Positions 14,698 to 24,092 of a stretch of 34,599 nucleotides of DNA are shown in pieces. How positions within the stretch are numbered: position 1 is the first letter of the stretch; every line of letters begins with the position of its first letter. The stretch spans positions 1 to 34,599 of the forward strand of contig CAYPTS010000011.1 in assembly GCA_964413825.1 (NCBI GenBank), written 5' to 3'. A model generated the notes under the pieces. The model was not told the origin of the DNA, searched no databases, and worked only from the letters and a program-made list of their open reading frames with translations. The DNA comes from JAFGKM01 sp964413825. Its GTDB lineage: Bacteria > Ratteibacteria > UBA8468 > B48-G9 > JAFGKM01. Position numbers and translations under genes: made by a program.

Positions 14698-17199
14698 ATG
14701 TTCGAAAGATTTACGGAACGCGTAAAATCTCTGCTGGATTTTGCCCGCAAGGAAGCCGTGAAATACGGGCATAACAGGATAGAGCCCGAGCATATTTTTC
14801 TTGCAATGCTTTCGGATGCCCAGGGTGTCGGCGTTGCCATGCTGCACCATATGGGCATAGAATTTCAGAAGATAAAAAACGATGTGGAAAGGAACATGAA
14901 GATAGGAGTTCCTGTTTACGTGGGAGACTTGCCTCTAAGCATCCAGTCCAAAAAAGTTCTCGAACTCGCGGTCAAGGAAGCGCAGTTTTACACTAACAAT
15001 TACATAGGTACCGAGCATATCCTTCTCGGCATGATTGCCGCAGAAGAGACCCTTCCTTCAAGGATTCTTCAGAACAACGGCATTACTCTTAAGAATGCCC
15101 GCAAAATTTTCGAGGAACTTCTTGCCGACCCGCAGCAGAAATGGAGCAATTTCGGCAGGCGCTATTCCCCTCAGCCGTATCAGAAGAACAGACTTACCGC
15201 TCTGCAGGCTTTCGGAAGGGACCTGACAAAACTTGCAGGCGAAGGTAAACTTGACCCTGTTGTAGGCAGGGAAAAAGAGATAGAACGGCTGACGCAGATT
15301 TTATGCCGCAGGAAAAAGAACAACCCTGTTCTCATTGGCGAGCCGGGGGTCGGCAAAACCGCTATTGTCGAGGGACTTTCCGAGAAAATCGCTTCAGGCA
15401 GCGCTCCTGAAATACTTAGAGACAAAAAACTGATAATGATAGACCTTGCCGCAATAGTGGCTGGGACCAAGTACAGGGGAGAGTTTGAGCAGAGGATAAA
15501 GATGGTGCTCGACGAGATAAAAAGTTCGAGGAATGTCATAATTTTCATTGATGAGATACATACTCTGGTCGGAGCGGGAGGTGCGGAAGGAGCGATAGAT
15601 GCTTCCAACATACTAAAGCCGGCTCTCGCCCGGGGCGAAATACAGTGCATAGGGGCGACGACGCTTGACGAATACAGAAAGTACATAGAAAAAGACGGCG
15701 CGCTCGAAAGAAGGTTTCAGCCGGTAGCAGTGAATCCTCCGAGCGTGGAAGAAACCATAAAGATTCTCAACGGTCTCAAGGAAAAGTATGAACTGCACCA
15801 TCACCTGAAGATTTCGGACGGGGCGATTAGGTCTGCGGCGGTGCTCAGCGACAGGTATATAACGGGAAGGTTTCAGCCGGATAAGGCCATAGACCTTATA
15901 GACGAAGCCGCCAGCCACCAGAGGTTGAAACTTTTCAATCCTCCGGAAGAGATGGAGAAACTTGAACTGGAAATCCGCGAGGTTACAAGGGAAAAAGAGA
16001 ATGCCATAAAAAAACAGGATTATGAAAAAGCGGCTTCCCTGAGGGACAGGGAAAGGGAACTGAAAAACAGGGCGGATGAATTCAGGGAAAACTGGCACAG
16101 TCTCATACCCGAGGAACAGAGGGTAATAACCGAGGAAAACGTTGCTGTAATTGTTTCTCAATGGACGGGAGTGCCGGTTTCCCGAATATGCAGTGAAGAA
16201 AAGGAAAGGCTTCTCGAGATGGAAAATTCCATACACGAAACTCTAATCGGACAGGAGGAAGCCATTTCCGCGATAAGCAGGGCGATAAGGAGGTCCAGGG
16301 CGGGGTTGAAGGATAAGAAAAAGCCCATAGGCAGTTTCCTTTTTCTCGGACCGACGGGTGTGGGAAAAACTCTTGCGGGAAGGGCGCTGGCTAAATTCCT
16401 TTTCGGAGACGAGCGGGCGCTTATCCAGATTGACATGTCGGAATACATGGAGAAATTTTCTATTAGCCGTCTTATCGGGGCGCCTCCGGGTTACGTCGGG
16501 TATGAAGAAGGCGGGCAGTTGACCGAAAGGATAAGGAGGAGGCCTTACAGTGTCGTTCTGCTGGACGAAATAGAAAAAGCCCATCCTGAAATTTTCAATC
16601 TTCTTCTGCAGGTGCTTGAAGACGGCAGGCTGACCGACAGTTTCGGCAGGAGCGTGGATTTTCGCAATGCCGTGCTTATTATGACGTCCAATCTCGGGAG
16701 CCATGTTTTTAAAAACAGGGCGGTCATAGGTTTCCGGCAGGAAAACGGAGAGGATGATTTTCCCGGGAGTATAAAGGACAGGATGATGGAACAGGTCAGA
16801 AATACCTTCAGACCCGAGTTTCTCAACAGGATTGACGAGATAATAATTTTCCATCCGCTGAACAGAGGCCACCTCTGGAAAATAGCCGAACTGGAACTGT
16901 CGGCGGTATGCGAAAGAATGAAAGAGCATCGCATAACGCTTGAAGTGTCCGACAGAGCGAAAAAGTTTCTCATAGAAATGGGGACGAGTCCGGAGTTTGG
17001 AGCGAGACCTTTGAAAAGGGTCATTTCGCGTTACGTGGAAGACCCGCTTTCCGAAGAGATGCTCAAAGACATTTATCCGCAGAATTCCACCATTTTGGTT
17101 GATTGCCCCCGCGGGGGGAAAAAACTTACCTTAAGGATTTCCAAGAAAGGAGAAGACCTTGAAAAAATTACTGATTCCGTTGCTGTTTCTTCTGCTTAG
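14698..17199 (+). CDS. clpC: ATP-dependent Clp protease ATPase subunit ClpC
   Basis: An 833-residue Hsp100 unfoldase that feeds substrates to ClpP. In order: two N-terminal Clp repeats (about 1-145), the first AAA+ domain with Walker A GEPGVGKT at 214-221 and Walker B FIDEIH near 283-288, a UVR-type middle segment (about 420-455), and the second AAA+ domain with Walker A GPTGVGKT at 551-558. The short UVR middle region and total length fit ClpC, not ClpB, whose coiled-coil middle domain is much longer. No ClpP gene is nearby. The last 41 bases overlap bamA in another frame, so ClpC and BamA are translationally coupled, an unusual neighbour pair. No McsA/McsB or CtsR genes, its regulators in Firmicutes, are seen. 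Confidence 0.93.
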   Translation: MFERFTERVKSLLDFARKEAVKYGHNRIEPEHIFLAMLSDAQGVGVAMLHHMGIEFQKIKNDVERNMKIGVPVYVGDLPLSIQSKKVLELAVKEAQFYTNNYIGTEHILLGMIAAEETLPSRILQNNGITLKNARKIFEELLADPQQKWSNFGRRYSPQPYQKNRLTALQAFGRDLTKLAGEGKLDPVVGREKEIERLTQILCRRKKNNPVLIGEPGVGKTAIVEGLSEKIASGSAPEILRDKKLIMIDLAAIVAGTKYRGEFEQRIKMVLDEIKSSRNVIIFIDEIHTLVGAGGAEGAIDASNILKPALARGEIQCIGATTLDEYRKYIEKDGALERRFQPVAVNPPSVEETIKILNGLKEKYELHHHLKISDGAIRSAAVLSDRYITGRFQPDKAIDLIDEAASHQRLKLFNPPEEMEKLELEIREVTREKENAIKKQDYEKAASLRDRERELKNRADEFRENWHSLIPEEQRVITEENVAVIVSQWTGVPVSRICSEEKERLLEMENSIHETLIGQEEAISAISRAIRRSRAGLKDKKKPIGSFLFLGPTGVGKTLAGRALAKFLFGDERALIQIDMSEYMEKFSISRLIGAPPGYVGYEEGGQLTERIRRRPYSVVLLDEIEKAHPEIFNLLLQVLEDGRLTDSFGRSVDFRNAVLIMTSNLGSHVFKNRAVIGFRQENGEDDFPGSIKDRMMEQVRNTFRPEFLNRIDEIIIFHPLNRGHLWKIAELELSAVCERMKEHRITLEVSDRAKKFLIEMGTSPEFGARPLKRVISRYVEDPLSEEMLKDIYPQNSTILVDCPRGGKKLTLRISKKGEDLEKITDSVAVSSA

Positions 17200-19408
17200 T
17201 TTTTCCTCTTTTGTCTTTCCTGATGCCAGAATAATCAGTATTACCGTATACGGCAACAGAAACGTGAGTGAGGAAAGAATACTGCTGTTGATGAAAACCA
17301 GGCCGGGCGACGAATTTAACGAAGGGGTGTTGAAAAATGACGTAAGGCAACTTGCGCAAACCGGGTTCTTTTCGGGCGTCAGGTATGAAACCGAGGAGAA
17401 AGACGGGGTAAACATTAAGTTGTATGTGACCGAAAACCCTGTAATCGGAGACATCAAGTTCACAGGCAACAGGGTTTTCAGGAGCAAACAACTCACTGGT
17501 TTTCTCGGTATGAAAAAGGGGGACATTTTAAATGAGGTGAAACTTATCGAAGGTATCGAGGCGGTGAAAGAAAAATACAGGGAAAAAAAGTTTTACCTCA
17601 TAGAGGTTGACCATGAAATAGAAGAAACGGAAAAAGACGAGGTTATATTGAGGTTGTTGGTAAACGAACAGGGGCGAAGTTACGTTAAACGGATGATTTT
17701 TGAGGGGAATGATTCCGCGCCTGAATCGCAACTGCGGCGTATGATGAAGGTCAAACAGAGGAAGATGCCCTTCATAAGGGGTACGTTCAAAAAGGACCTG
17801 TTTGACAGGGACCTCGAAAAAATCAGGACATATTATGCGGACAAGGGGTATCTTGAATCCACGGTTGCGGGTGATGTGTCGGCGGACAAAAAAGACGGCC
17901 TGCTTGTCGTGGAAATAACTGTAAACGAGGGAAAACAGTATTCTCTCGGGAATGTCGGGTTCAGGGGAAATCTTGTGTTTCCGGAGGAAGAACTGAAAAA
18001 CCGCCTGTCTTTAAAAGAGAAAAACAGTTTGTTCAGCAGGAGTACCGCCAATGAAAATATCAGAAACCTGAGCACGTTTTACATGGACAAGGGTTATCTC
18101 CGTGCAAGGGTTGAAGAAATTCCTTCGGCAGGCGAAGCCCCCGGATTGATGGACGTAACGTATTTCATAGAGCCCGGAGAAATATATCATGCGGGCGAGA
18201 TTATCGTAAGAGGCAATACCAAAACCAAAGACAAGGTCATAAGAAGGGAAATAAGGGTCGAGCCCGGCGACAAAATTATTCCGGACAAGATGAGAACGAG
18301 CTTTAACAGATTGTTCGACCTGAACTATTTTGAGAAGATAGACATCTATCCCGAGTTTGTCCATGAAGGCAATATTGCCAATGTCGTGGTGGACGTTGAG
18401 GAAAAGGAAAGAACCGGAATCTTTCTCATCGGCGGGGGATACAGCAGTATTGACGACATCATAGGGGTTGTAAGCGTACAGCAGTCCAATTTCAACCTGT
18501 CCGGCAGGCCGTCTTTTGTCGGCGGCGGGCAGAATCTTGCTTTTACGGTGGAACTCGGCACGGAAGCGAGAAATTTCAGGTTGAGTTTCATGGAACCGTA
18601 TTTGTTCGACAAGCCGGTATGGTTCGGAACCGATTTGTACAGGACCAGGAGGCAGTGGAGTTATTATACGGAACAGAGGACCGGCGGCGCCCTGAAAATC
18701 GGCAGAAGGTGGGACAGGGCATCCCTGGGGCTGGCGGCGAGGATTGAGGAAATTGGACTTTCCGACATGGAAATACCTTCCCTTATCGGACAAGAGGGCG
18801 ATGCGAGAAAACACAGTCTCACCGGCAGTTTTTCTTACAGCACTCTCGACAGCAGGAGGTCTCCTTCAAAGGGGAACCTTGCAAGGTTGTCTTTGGAATA
18901 TGCGGGTGAGGCGCTTCAGGGAGACATTGATTTCCTGAAGCCGGTGTTGGAGAACGATTTCTATTTATCCCTGAACAAGCTGGTTTTTCATAGCAGGATG
19001 TACGCCGGGACTGTAAAGGAACTGGATGATACTACCGAAATCCCGATTTACGAGCGCTTCTTCGGAGGCGGCATAGGAACAGTCAGGGGATACAAGGAAA
19101 GAAGCCTCGGTCCAAGAGACGCTGTAACCGACGAGCCCGTCGGAGGGTATTCATTATTTGCCAAAAACTTCGAGTTGATTTATCCTTTATATGAGGATAT
19201 ACTAAAGGGCGTTTTGTTTTTTGATATGGGCAACGTATGGGAAGACTGGGGTGAATTCGGCTCACTGCGCAAGAGTGCGGGCGCGGGAGTAAAGATGGTT
19301 GTTCCTTTCCTGAACGCTCCAATAGAAATTTACTATGGGCATGCCTTTGACAGGGAAAAGGGCGACCCTGAAGGCAGATGGCATTTCGGCATGAGTTTCG
19401 CATTTTAA
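17159..19408 (+). CDS. bamA: Outer membrane assembly factor BamA
   Basis: A 749-residue Omp85 protein. A signal peptide occupies about residues 1-22 (basic MKK, then a leucine-rich core). Five POTRA domains follow to about residue 420, recognisable from repeated Y-x-V-G-F/N-R motifs such as IKFTGNRVF, MIFEGNDS, VGFRGNLVF and IIVRGNTKT. The C-terminal barrel carries GTVRGY, the conserved lid-loop motif, and ends in phenylalanine, the outer-membrane sorting signal. BamA inserts beta-barrel proteins. The start is TTG at 17159, supported by AAGGAGAAGACC just upstream and by the signal peptide it opens; any later start would remove the basic N-region. It overlaps clpC by 41 bases. skp follows after 87 bases. 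Confidence 0.93.
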   Translation: MKKLLIPLLFLLLSFSSFVFPDARIISITVYGNRNVSEERILLLMKTRPGDEFNEGVLKNDVRQLAQTGFFSGVRYETEEKDGVNIKLYVTENPVIGDIKFTGNRVFRSKQLTGFLGMKKGDILNEVKLIEGIEAVKEKYREKKFYLIEVDHEIEETEKDEVILRLLVNEQGRSYVKRMIFEGNDSAPESQLRRMMKVKQRKMPFIRGTFKKDLFDRDLEKIRTYYADKGYLESTVAGDVSADKKDGLLVVEITVNEGKQYSLGNVGFRGNLVFPEEELKNRLSLKEKNSLFSRSTANENIRNLSTFYMDKGYLRARVEEIPSAGEAPGLMDVTYFIEPGEIYHAGEIIVRGNTKTKDKVIRREIRVEPGDKIIPDKMRTSFNRLFDLNYFEKIDIYPEFVHEGNIANVVVDVEEKERTGIFLIGGGYSSIDDIIGVVSVQQSNFNLSGRPSFVGGGQNLAFTVELGTEARNFRLSFMEPYLFDKPVWFGTDLYRTRRQWSYYTEQRTGGALKIGRRWDRASLGLAARIEEIGLSDMEIPSLIGQEGDARKHSLTGSFSYSTLDSRRSPSKGNLARLSLEYAGEALQGDIDFLKPVLENDFYLSLNKLVFHSRMYAGTVKELDDTTEIPIYERFFGGGIGTVRGYKERSLGPRDAVTDEPVGGYSLFAKNFELIYPLYEDILKGVLFFDMGNVWEDWGEFGSLRKSAGAGVKMVVPFLNAPIEIYYGHAFDREKGDPEGRWHFGMSFAF

Positions 19409-19425
19409 GTGACAAGTGATGAATA

Positions 19426-19473
19426 GTTAGTTGCAGAAAAAAAATCGTTTTACACTCTGAGCTTTCAACTAAC
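19426..19473. repeat. Inverted repeat in the bamA-skp spacer
   Basis: GTTAGTTG (19426-19433) and CAACTAAC (19466-19473) are perfect reverse complements around a 32-base loop that contains an A tract. It could partly reduce read-through into skp or be a remnant repeat. No T tract follows, so it is not a good intrinsic terminator. Confidence 0.35.
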
Positions 19474-19495
19474 AGCTGTTTTAAAGGAGGATACC

Positions 19496-20026
19496 TTGAA
19501 TAATTTTAAAAGGACTTTTATTGCGGGAGTTGCCGTACTGGGCTTTCTTTTTCCGGGGCTCGCTTTCTCACAGACGGTGAAAATCGGATACGTGGATTTA
19601 AAAGAAGTTTTTTCAAAGTTCACGAAAGCCTCCGAAATGGAAGCAAAGTTTATGAAAGAGGTTGAAACGGAGCAGAAGAAAGTAAGCAATCTTGAAACAG
19701 GCATAAAAAAGATGCAGTCTGAATATGAACAGAAAAAAGATATCATGAAGCCGGACGAGAAGGCGAAAAAAGAGGCGGAACTTAGAGAGAAAATACAGGA
19801 ATTTTCAAAGATGTGGAGCGAGATTAACAAAAAACTTGACGAAAAAAGAAAGGTGCTTGAAGACGAACTGCTTGAAGAGATAAAAAAAGAAGTCAAGAAA
19901 TACGGAGAAAAGAACGGTTTTACCGCTATTCTTGATTCAAGAGTAATAATCTACGGCCATGATACGGTAAATCTTACCGGCGAGATAATAAAGTCGGTAA
20001 ACAAGGGAGCCGGAAAGAGTAAGTGA
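19496..20026 (+). CDS. skp: Periplasmic chaperone Skp/OmpH
   Basis: A 176-residue OmpH/Skp-family protein. A signal peptide with core VAVLGFLFPGLAFS is followed by VKIGYVDLKEVFSKFTKASE, the conserved start of the mature chain, then a long charged coiled coil (about residues 50-135) and a C-terminal strand with FTAILDSRVIIYG. Skp trimers hold unfolded outer-membrane proteins on their way to BamA, whose gene is just upstream. The start is TTG at 19496 with a perfect AAAGGAGG site; this second TTG start in the block parallels bamA. lpxD begins at the stop codon. Confidence 0.9.
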   Translation: MNNFKRTFIAGVAVLGFLFPGLAFSQTVKIGYVDLKEVFSKFTKASEMEAKFMKEVETEQKKVSNLETGIKKMQSEYEQKKDIMKPDEKAKKEAELREKIQEFSKMWSEINKKLDEKRKVLEDELLEEIKKEVKKYGEKNGFTAILDSRVIIYGHDTVNLTGEIIKSVNKGAGKSK

Positions 20027-21090
20027 TGATGACGGTTAAAGAGATTGCGGAGATAGTCGGGGGGGTTGTCGTTGGAGACGGCAACATAACCGTTACGGGC
20101 GTTTCCGGCATCAAAGAAGCAAGGGAAGGGCAGTTGACTTTCATTGCCAACAACAAGTACCGTCCGCTTTTGAAGTCGACAAAAGCGTCTGCCGTTATCG
20201 TGCCTTCCGACATAAGCAACACGGTAAGCGCATCTCTCATCCAGGTTGAAAACCCGTCGCTTGCGTTCGCAAAAATAATGACTGTTGTAGGCCCCGAGCC
20301 CGTTACTTTTTCCTCGGGAATAGATTCCACGGCCGTCATAGGGAAAAACGTGGTCATAGGAGACAACGTTTCGATACAGCCTTATGCGGTAATAGAGGAT
20401 AACGTCCAAATAGGCGCCGGCTCCATAATAGGGTCCTGCGTGTACATCGGCCATTATACGAAGATAGGAAAAGATTCGCTCATATATCCCCACGTCATAA
20501 TAAGGGAAAGGGTGACAGCAGGCGACAGGGTCATAATCCATCCCGGTACGGTAATAGGAGGGGACGGGTTCGGCTTTGCCACTGTGAAGGGCGTGCATCT
20601 CAAGATTCCGCAGATAGGCACGGTCGAGATAGGCAATGATGTTGAAATCGGTTCAAACGTTACCATAGACAGGGCGAGGTTCGATAAAACGTACATAGGC
20701 GACGGCGTAAAGATTGACAACCTTGTGCAGATTGCGCATAACGTATACATAGGGGAAAACACAATCGTCGTTGCGCAGGTCGGCATCTCCGGCAGTACGG
20801 TCGTAGGCAAGAACGTCATAATAGCGGGACAGGCGGGCATCACAGGGCACATAACGGTGGGCGACAACGCCATAATCGGCGGCAAGGCCGGCGTCACCAA
20901 AAACATCCCGCCCAATACCCACGTAACCGGATTTCCCGCCCGCGATAAATGGGAAGACATGAGGTTTCAGGCATATTCGAGGCGCCAGCCCGAAATTGTC
21001 GAAAAGATAAAAAAACTTGAAGACAAAATCGACAGGATGGAGAGAAAAATAAGGGAGATTTATGGAGAAGAAGATTCAGAAAACAATTGA
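20026..21090 (+). CDS. lpxD: UDP-3-O-acylglucosamine N-acyltransferase LpxD
   Basis: Catalyses the third step of lipid A synthesis, adding the second acyl chain to UDP-3-O-acylglucosamine. The 354-residue frame has the small N-terminal uridine-binding domain (TGVSGIKEAREGQLTFIANNKY), a left-handed beta-helix of hexapeptide repeats from about residue 100 to 300, and a helical C-terminus. The catalytic His is in NLVQIAHNVYIG at about residue 238. Three start codons lie in a row (GTG 20023, ATG 20026, ATG 20029); the first ATG, sharing its A with the skp stop TGA, is chosen, but 20029 is equally possible. The 3' end overlaps lpxC-fabZ by 29 bases. Confidence 0.93.
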   Translation: MMTVKEIAEIVGGVVVGDGNITVTGVSGIKEAREGQLTFIANNKYRPLLKSTKASAVIVPSDISNTVSASLIQVENPSLAFAKIMTVVGPEPVTFSSGIDSTAVIGKNVVIGDNVSIQPYAVIEDNVQIGAGSIIGSCVYIGHYTKIGKDSLIYPHVIIRERVTAGDRVIIHPGTVIGGDGFGFATVKGVHLKIPQIGTVEIGNDVEIGSNVTIDRARFDKTYIGDGVKIDNLVQIAHNVYIGENTIVVAQVGISGSTVVGKNVIIAGQAGITGHITVGDNAIIGGKAGVTKNIPPNTHVTGFPARDKWEDMRFQAYSRRQPEIVEKIKKLEDKIDRMERKIREIYGEEDSENN

Positions 21091-22387
21091 TAATACAGTT
21101 TCCATAGAGGGCGTGGGTCTTCATACCGGGCAAAAGAGCAGGATTACTTTTAAATCTTCCCCTGCCAATACGGGAATTATCTTTATAAGAAAGGACGTCC
21201 GGAATGCACAGCCCGTTAAACCGGAAATAGACAATCTGCTGGATACCGTCAGGTTCCCAAGGCGCACTTCCATAGGAAATGAACACTTCCAGATTCATAC
21301 CGTTGAACATCTTCTGTCCGCCCTGTATTCGATGGAAATAGACAACGTTTTCATTGAAATGGAAGGCAGTGAATGCCCGGGGCTGGACGGCAGCGCCAAG
21401 CCTTTCGTAGAGCTTTTCAGGAAAGCGGGGATTAAGGAGCTTAACTGCGATAAAGACGTTTTTGCCGTAAAGGAGCCGATATACGTTTCAGATAACGGGA
21501 CTCATATAATCGCCCTGCCCAACGACGAACTGAAAATATCCTACATGCTTGACTATCCGAACACCATGTTGAAGGCGCAGTATGCCTCGTATACGATAAC
21601 CCCGGAGGTTTACGAAAAAGAAATTTCTCCCGCAAGAACCTTCTGCCTGCGTGAAGAGGTGGAGTCTTTAAAGAAACTCGGATTGGGCAAAGGGTCTGAC
21701 TATAAAAATACGCTCGTAATTGACGGAAACAAGGGTGTTATAGAAAACGAGTTCAGGTTCAGCGACGAACCGGTCAGGCACAAGATAAGCGATTTGATAG
21801 GAGACCTTGCCCTCTTCGGAAACTACATAACCGCTCATATAATCGGCATAAAAAGCGGTCATGCGATAAATACCAAACTTATAAGGAAAATGAGGGAACT
21901 GTATAACAAGGAAAGGGTGAGCGGTATTGGAATGCCTTCGCCGTCTTTTGATTCTTACGGGACGCTTTATACAGAGGAGATTTCCAAGATAATCCCGCAC
22001 CGGTACCCGTTTCTTTTTGTCGACAGGATTGTCGAACTCAGCGAGAACAAGGCGATAGGCATCAAAGACGTTACCATGAACGAATGGTTTTTCCAGGGGC
22101 ACTTCCCGGGCAAGCCAGTAATGCCCGGCGTAATTGTCGTTGAGGCAATGGCGCAGGTTGGCGGCGTCCTGATGTTAAGCAAGGAAGAGAACAGGGGAAA
22201 ACTCGCCTATTTTATGAGCATAGATAACGTGAAGTTCAGAAAAGCGGTAAGGCCCGGCTGCCAGCTGGTTATGCAGGTAGAGGTGGTCAAGATGAAAAGC
22301 AAGGTCGGTCGCATACAGGGCAAGGCTTTTGTGGACGGGAAAATTGTGGCGGAAGCTGTGTTTATGTCTACAATTGTCGAGAGTTGA
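21062..22387 (+). CDS. lpxC/fabZ: Bifunctional LpxC-FabZ (deacetylase / hydroxyacyl-ACP dehydratase)
   Basis: A 441-residue fusion. Residues 1-300 are LpxC, the zinc UDP-3-O-acyl-GlcNAc deacetylase: likely zinc ligands His79 (QIHTVEHLL), His240 and Asp244 (VRHKISD), general base region near Glu82, and His267 (KSGHAIN). Residues 308-441 are FabZ, the 3-hydroxyacyl-ACP dehydratase, with HRYPFLFVD, active-site His347 in GHFPG and Glu361 in PGVIVVEAMAQ. LpxC commits precursor to lipid A, while FabZ draws the same hydroxyacyl-ACP pool into fatty acids, so fusing them may balance the two. The same fusion is known in Bacteroidetes and several PVC-related groups. It overlaps lpxD by 29 bases and ends 1 base before lpxA. 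Confidence 0.95.
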   Translation: MEKKIQKTIDNTVSIEGVGLHTGQKSRITFKSSPANTGIIFIRKDVRNAQPVKPEIDNLLDTVRFPRRTSIGNEHFQIHTVEHLLSALYSMEIDNVFIEMEGSECPGLDGSAKPFVELFRKAGIKELNCDKDVFAVKEPIYVSDNGTHIIALPNDELKISYMLDYPNTMLKAQYASYTITPEVYEKEISPARTFCLREEVESLKKLGLGKGSDYKNTLVIDGNKGVIENEFRFSDEPVRHKISDLIGDLALFGNYITAHIIGIKSGHAINTKLIRKMRELYNKERVSGIGMPSPSFDSYGTLYTEEISKIIPHRYPFLFVDRIVELSENKAIGIKDVTMNEWFFQGHFPGKPVMPGVIVVEAMAQVGGVLMLSKEENRGKLAYFMSIDNVKFRKAVRPGCQLVMQVEVVKMKSKVGRIQGKAFVDGKIVAEAVFMSTIVES

Positions 22388-22388
22388 C

Positions 22389-23159
22389 ATGAAACTTCAT
22401 CCCACGGCGCTTGTCTCATCCAAAGCCCGCATAGACAAAGACGTTGAAATCGGGCCTTATTCAATCATTGAGGAAAACGTAACTATCCGCGGGGGGTGTA
22501 CTATATGCCCTCACGTGCATATTCTGGGACATACGGAAATAGGTGCAGGCTGCCGGATTTTCACGGGTGCGGTCATCGGCAGTTGTCCTCAAGACCTGAA
22601 GTACAAAGGAGAAAAAACCTACCTGAAGATTGGAGAAAATAATACAATCAGGGAATTTGTCACGATAAATCCGGGAACTTCGGAAGGCGAGAGTACTATT
22701 GTGGGCAGCAACAACCTGCTGATGGCTTACGTGCACATCGGGCACAATTGCATAATCGGAAATAACGTCATAATTGCCAATGCCGGAACGCTGGCGGGCC
22801 ATGTCATCGTTGAAGACTACGCTATAATCGGCGGACTCGTCGGCATACACCAGTTTTGCAGGGTCGGCAGACATTCCATAACCGGCGGCTGTTCAAAAAT
22901 CGTAAAGGATATAGTGCCCTACGTTACGGCGGACGGAAATCCTGCAGTGCCGTACGGCATAAATAAGATAGGTCTGAAGAGGAGAAATTTTCAGGCAGAG
23001 AAGATTTCCTGTATAGAAGAGGTCTATAAAAAACTATTCCGTTCCGGATTGAACGTTTCCGATGCCGTTGCCGGGATTGAAAAAATGGAGAAATCGGAAG
23101 AGATTTCATTCGTTGTTGAATTCATAAAAAAATCGGAGCGTGGCATCGCCCGGCAATAA
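22389..23159 (+). CDS. lpxA: UDP-N-acetylglucosamine acyltransferase LpxA
   Basis: The first lipid A step: transfer of a hydroxyacyl chain from ACP to UDP-GlcNAc. The 256-residue frame opens with MKLHPTALVSSKARIDKDVEIG, the standard LpxA N-terminus, runs through hexapeptide-repeat turns, and has the catalytic His119 in YVHIGHNCIIG. The C-terminal helical part with YGINKIGLKRRNF matches LpxA and not LpxD. The ATG at 22389 is preferred to an in-frame ATG at 22329 inside lpxC-fabZ, because the LpxA fold begins here and the gene follows its neighbour by 1 base. Confidence 0.93.
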   Translation: MKLHPTALVSSKARIDKDVEIGPYSIIEENVTIRGGCTICPHVHILGHTEIGAGCRIFTGAVIGSCPQDLKYKGEKTYLKIGENNTIREFVTINPGTSEGESTIVGSNNLLMAYVHIGHNCIIGNNVIIANAGTLAGHVIVEDYAIIGGLVGIHQFCRVGRHSITGGCSKIVKDIVPYVTADGNPAVPYGINKIGLKRRNFQAEKISCIEEVYKKLFRSGLNVSDAVAGIEKMEKSEEISFVVEFIKKSERGIARQ

Positions 23160-23175
23160 TAGTGGCAAAGTAAGA

Positions 23176-23278
23176 CTCGGGATTGGAGGTTCCCCGTAAA
23201 GAAAAAACGGGGCAAGCGGGAAAGACAAAGGCAGAGAAAAGGCATTTCCGAATCCCTAAACTCGAATCGCGAATCCCG
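23176..23278. repeat. Nested inverted repeat in the lpxA-lpxI spacer
   Basis: A hairpin CCCCGT / ACGGGG (23192-23197, 23207-23212) with an A-rich loop lies within an outer pair CGGGATT (23178-23184) and AATCCCG (23272-23278). This fills most of the 142-base spacer before lpxI, the largest gap in the lpx run. No T tract follows, so it is more likely a repeat remnant or an mRNA structure than a terminator. Confidence 0.4.
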
Positions 23279-23301
23279 GCTTTTAAGGAGTTCAGAGCAA
23301 G

Positions 23302-24078
23302 GTGAGAAAGATAGGCGTGTTTATAAGCGATGACAGGTTGTCTGAATACGTTTATAAGAAACTGAGCGGTGCGGGGGCAACCTGCCCTTTTTCTTTTTCT
23401 TCCGTAGGTTTTACGGAAAGCGCAGCGTTTAAGCCCGGGGACGTAAACGGCATACTGCTTTATCTCAAGAAGGAGAACATTAAAGAACTCGTATTCATCG
23501 GTAGGATTTCTCCGGAGACCGCGTTTGCCGGAAATCTTCACGTTTCTGGCAGAGCGCTGCTTGAAAAGGCCGGTTTACTGCAGGGCGAGAGAATTCTGGG
23601 CGGCTTGACGTCTTATCTTGCCAAGGAAGGAATCAAGGTTCTTCCTCTTACCGGCGTTCTGGCTGAAGAACTTGCGCTTGAAAAGGTTTATACACAGGCG
23701 CCTCCGGGAGAAAACGAACTGCGCGATGTTAACATCGGAGGTGCCCTTCTCCGGGATATCATGAAATACAGGGCAGGGCAGTCTGCCGCGCTGAAGGGCG
23801 GGATGGTCATTGCTGTCGAGGGTGTCGAGGGAACCGACCGGATGATAAAAAGAGCCGGCGGGTACTGCAGGGATTTTACGGTTGTGAAGATAGCCGGCGA
23901 GAACAAAGACCCGCGTTTTGACATTCCTGTTGTGGGCCCCGAAACGATAAAAAACATGAAGGACGCCGGAGGCCGGCTGCTCGCGGTTGAGGCCGGGAAA
24001 ACCGTTGTCTTCGATGAAGAAAAAACAGTTTCAATGTGCGATGAAAGCGGCATAACTCTCATGGGCGTAAGCGTCTGA
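23302..24078 (+). CDS. lpxI: UDP-2,3-diacylglucosamine pyrophosphatase LpxI
   Basis: A 258-residue LpxI-family (DUF1009) protein that hydrolyses UDP-2,3-diacylglucosamine to lipid X and UMP, the fourth lipid A step. An N-terminal domain starts MRKIGVFISDDRLSEYV; the C-terminal catalytic domain has AVEGVEGTDRMIKRAG with Glu173, Glu176 and Asp179, the conserved acidic set. LpxI replaces the unrelated LpxH or LpxG in many bacteria. The start is GTG at 23302 with AAGGAG 11 bases upstream. lpxB, the usual next gene, is not present; instead an FAD-linked dehydrogenase follows 14 bases later. Confidence 0.9.
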   Translation: MRKIGVFISDDRLSEYVYKKLSGAGATCPFSFSSVGFTESAAFKPGDVNGILLYLKKENIKELVFIGRISPETAFAGNLHVSGRALLEKAGLLQGERILGGLTSYLAKEGIKVLPLTGVLAEELALEKVYTQAPPGENELRDVNIGGALLRDIMKYRAGQSAALKGGMVIAVEGVEGTDRMIKRAGGYCRDFTVVKIAGENKDPRFDIPVVGPETIKNMKDAGGRLLAVEAGKTVVFDEEKTVSMCDESGITLMGVSV

Positions 24079-24092
24079 AAAGGGATTGGATA

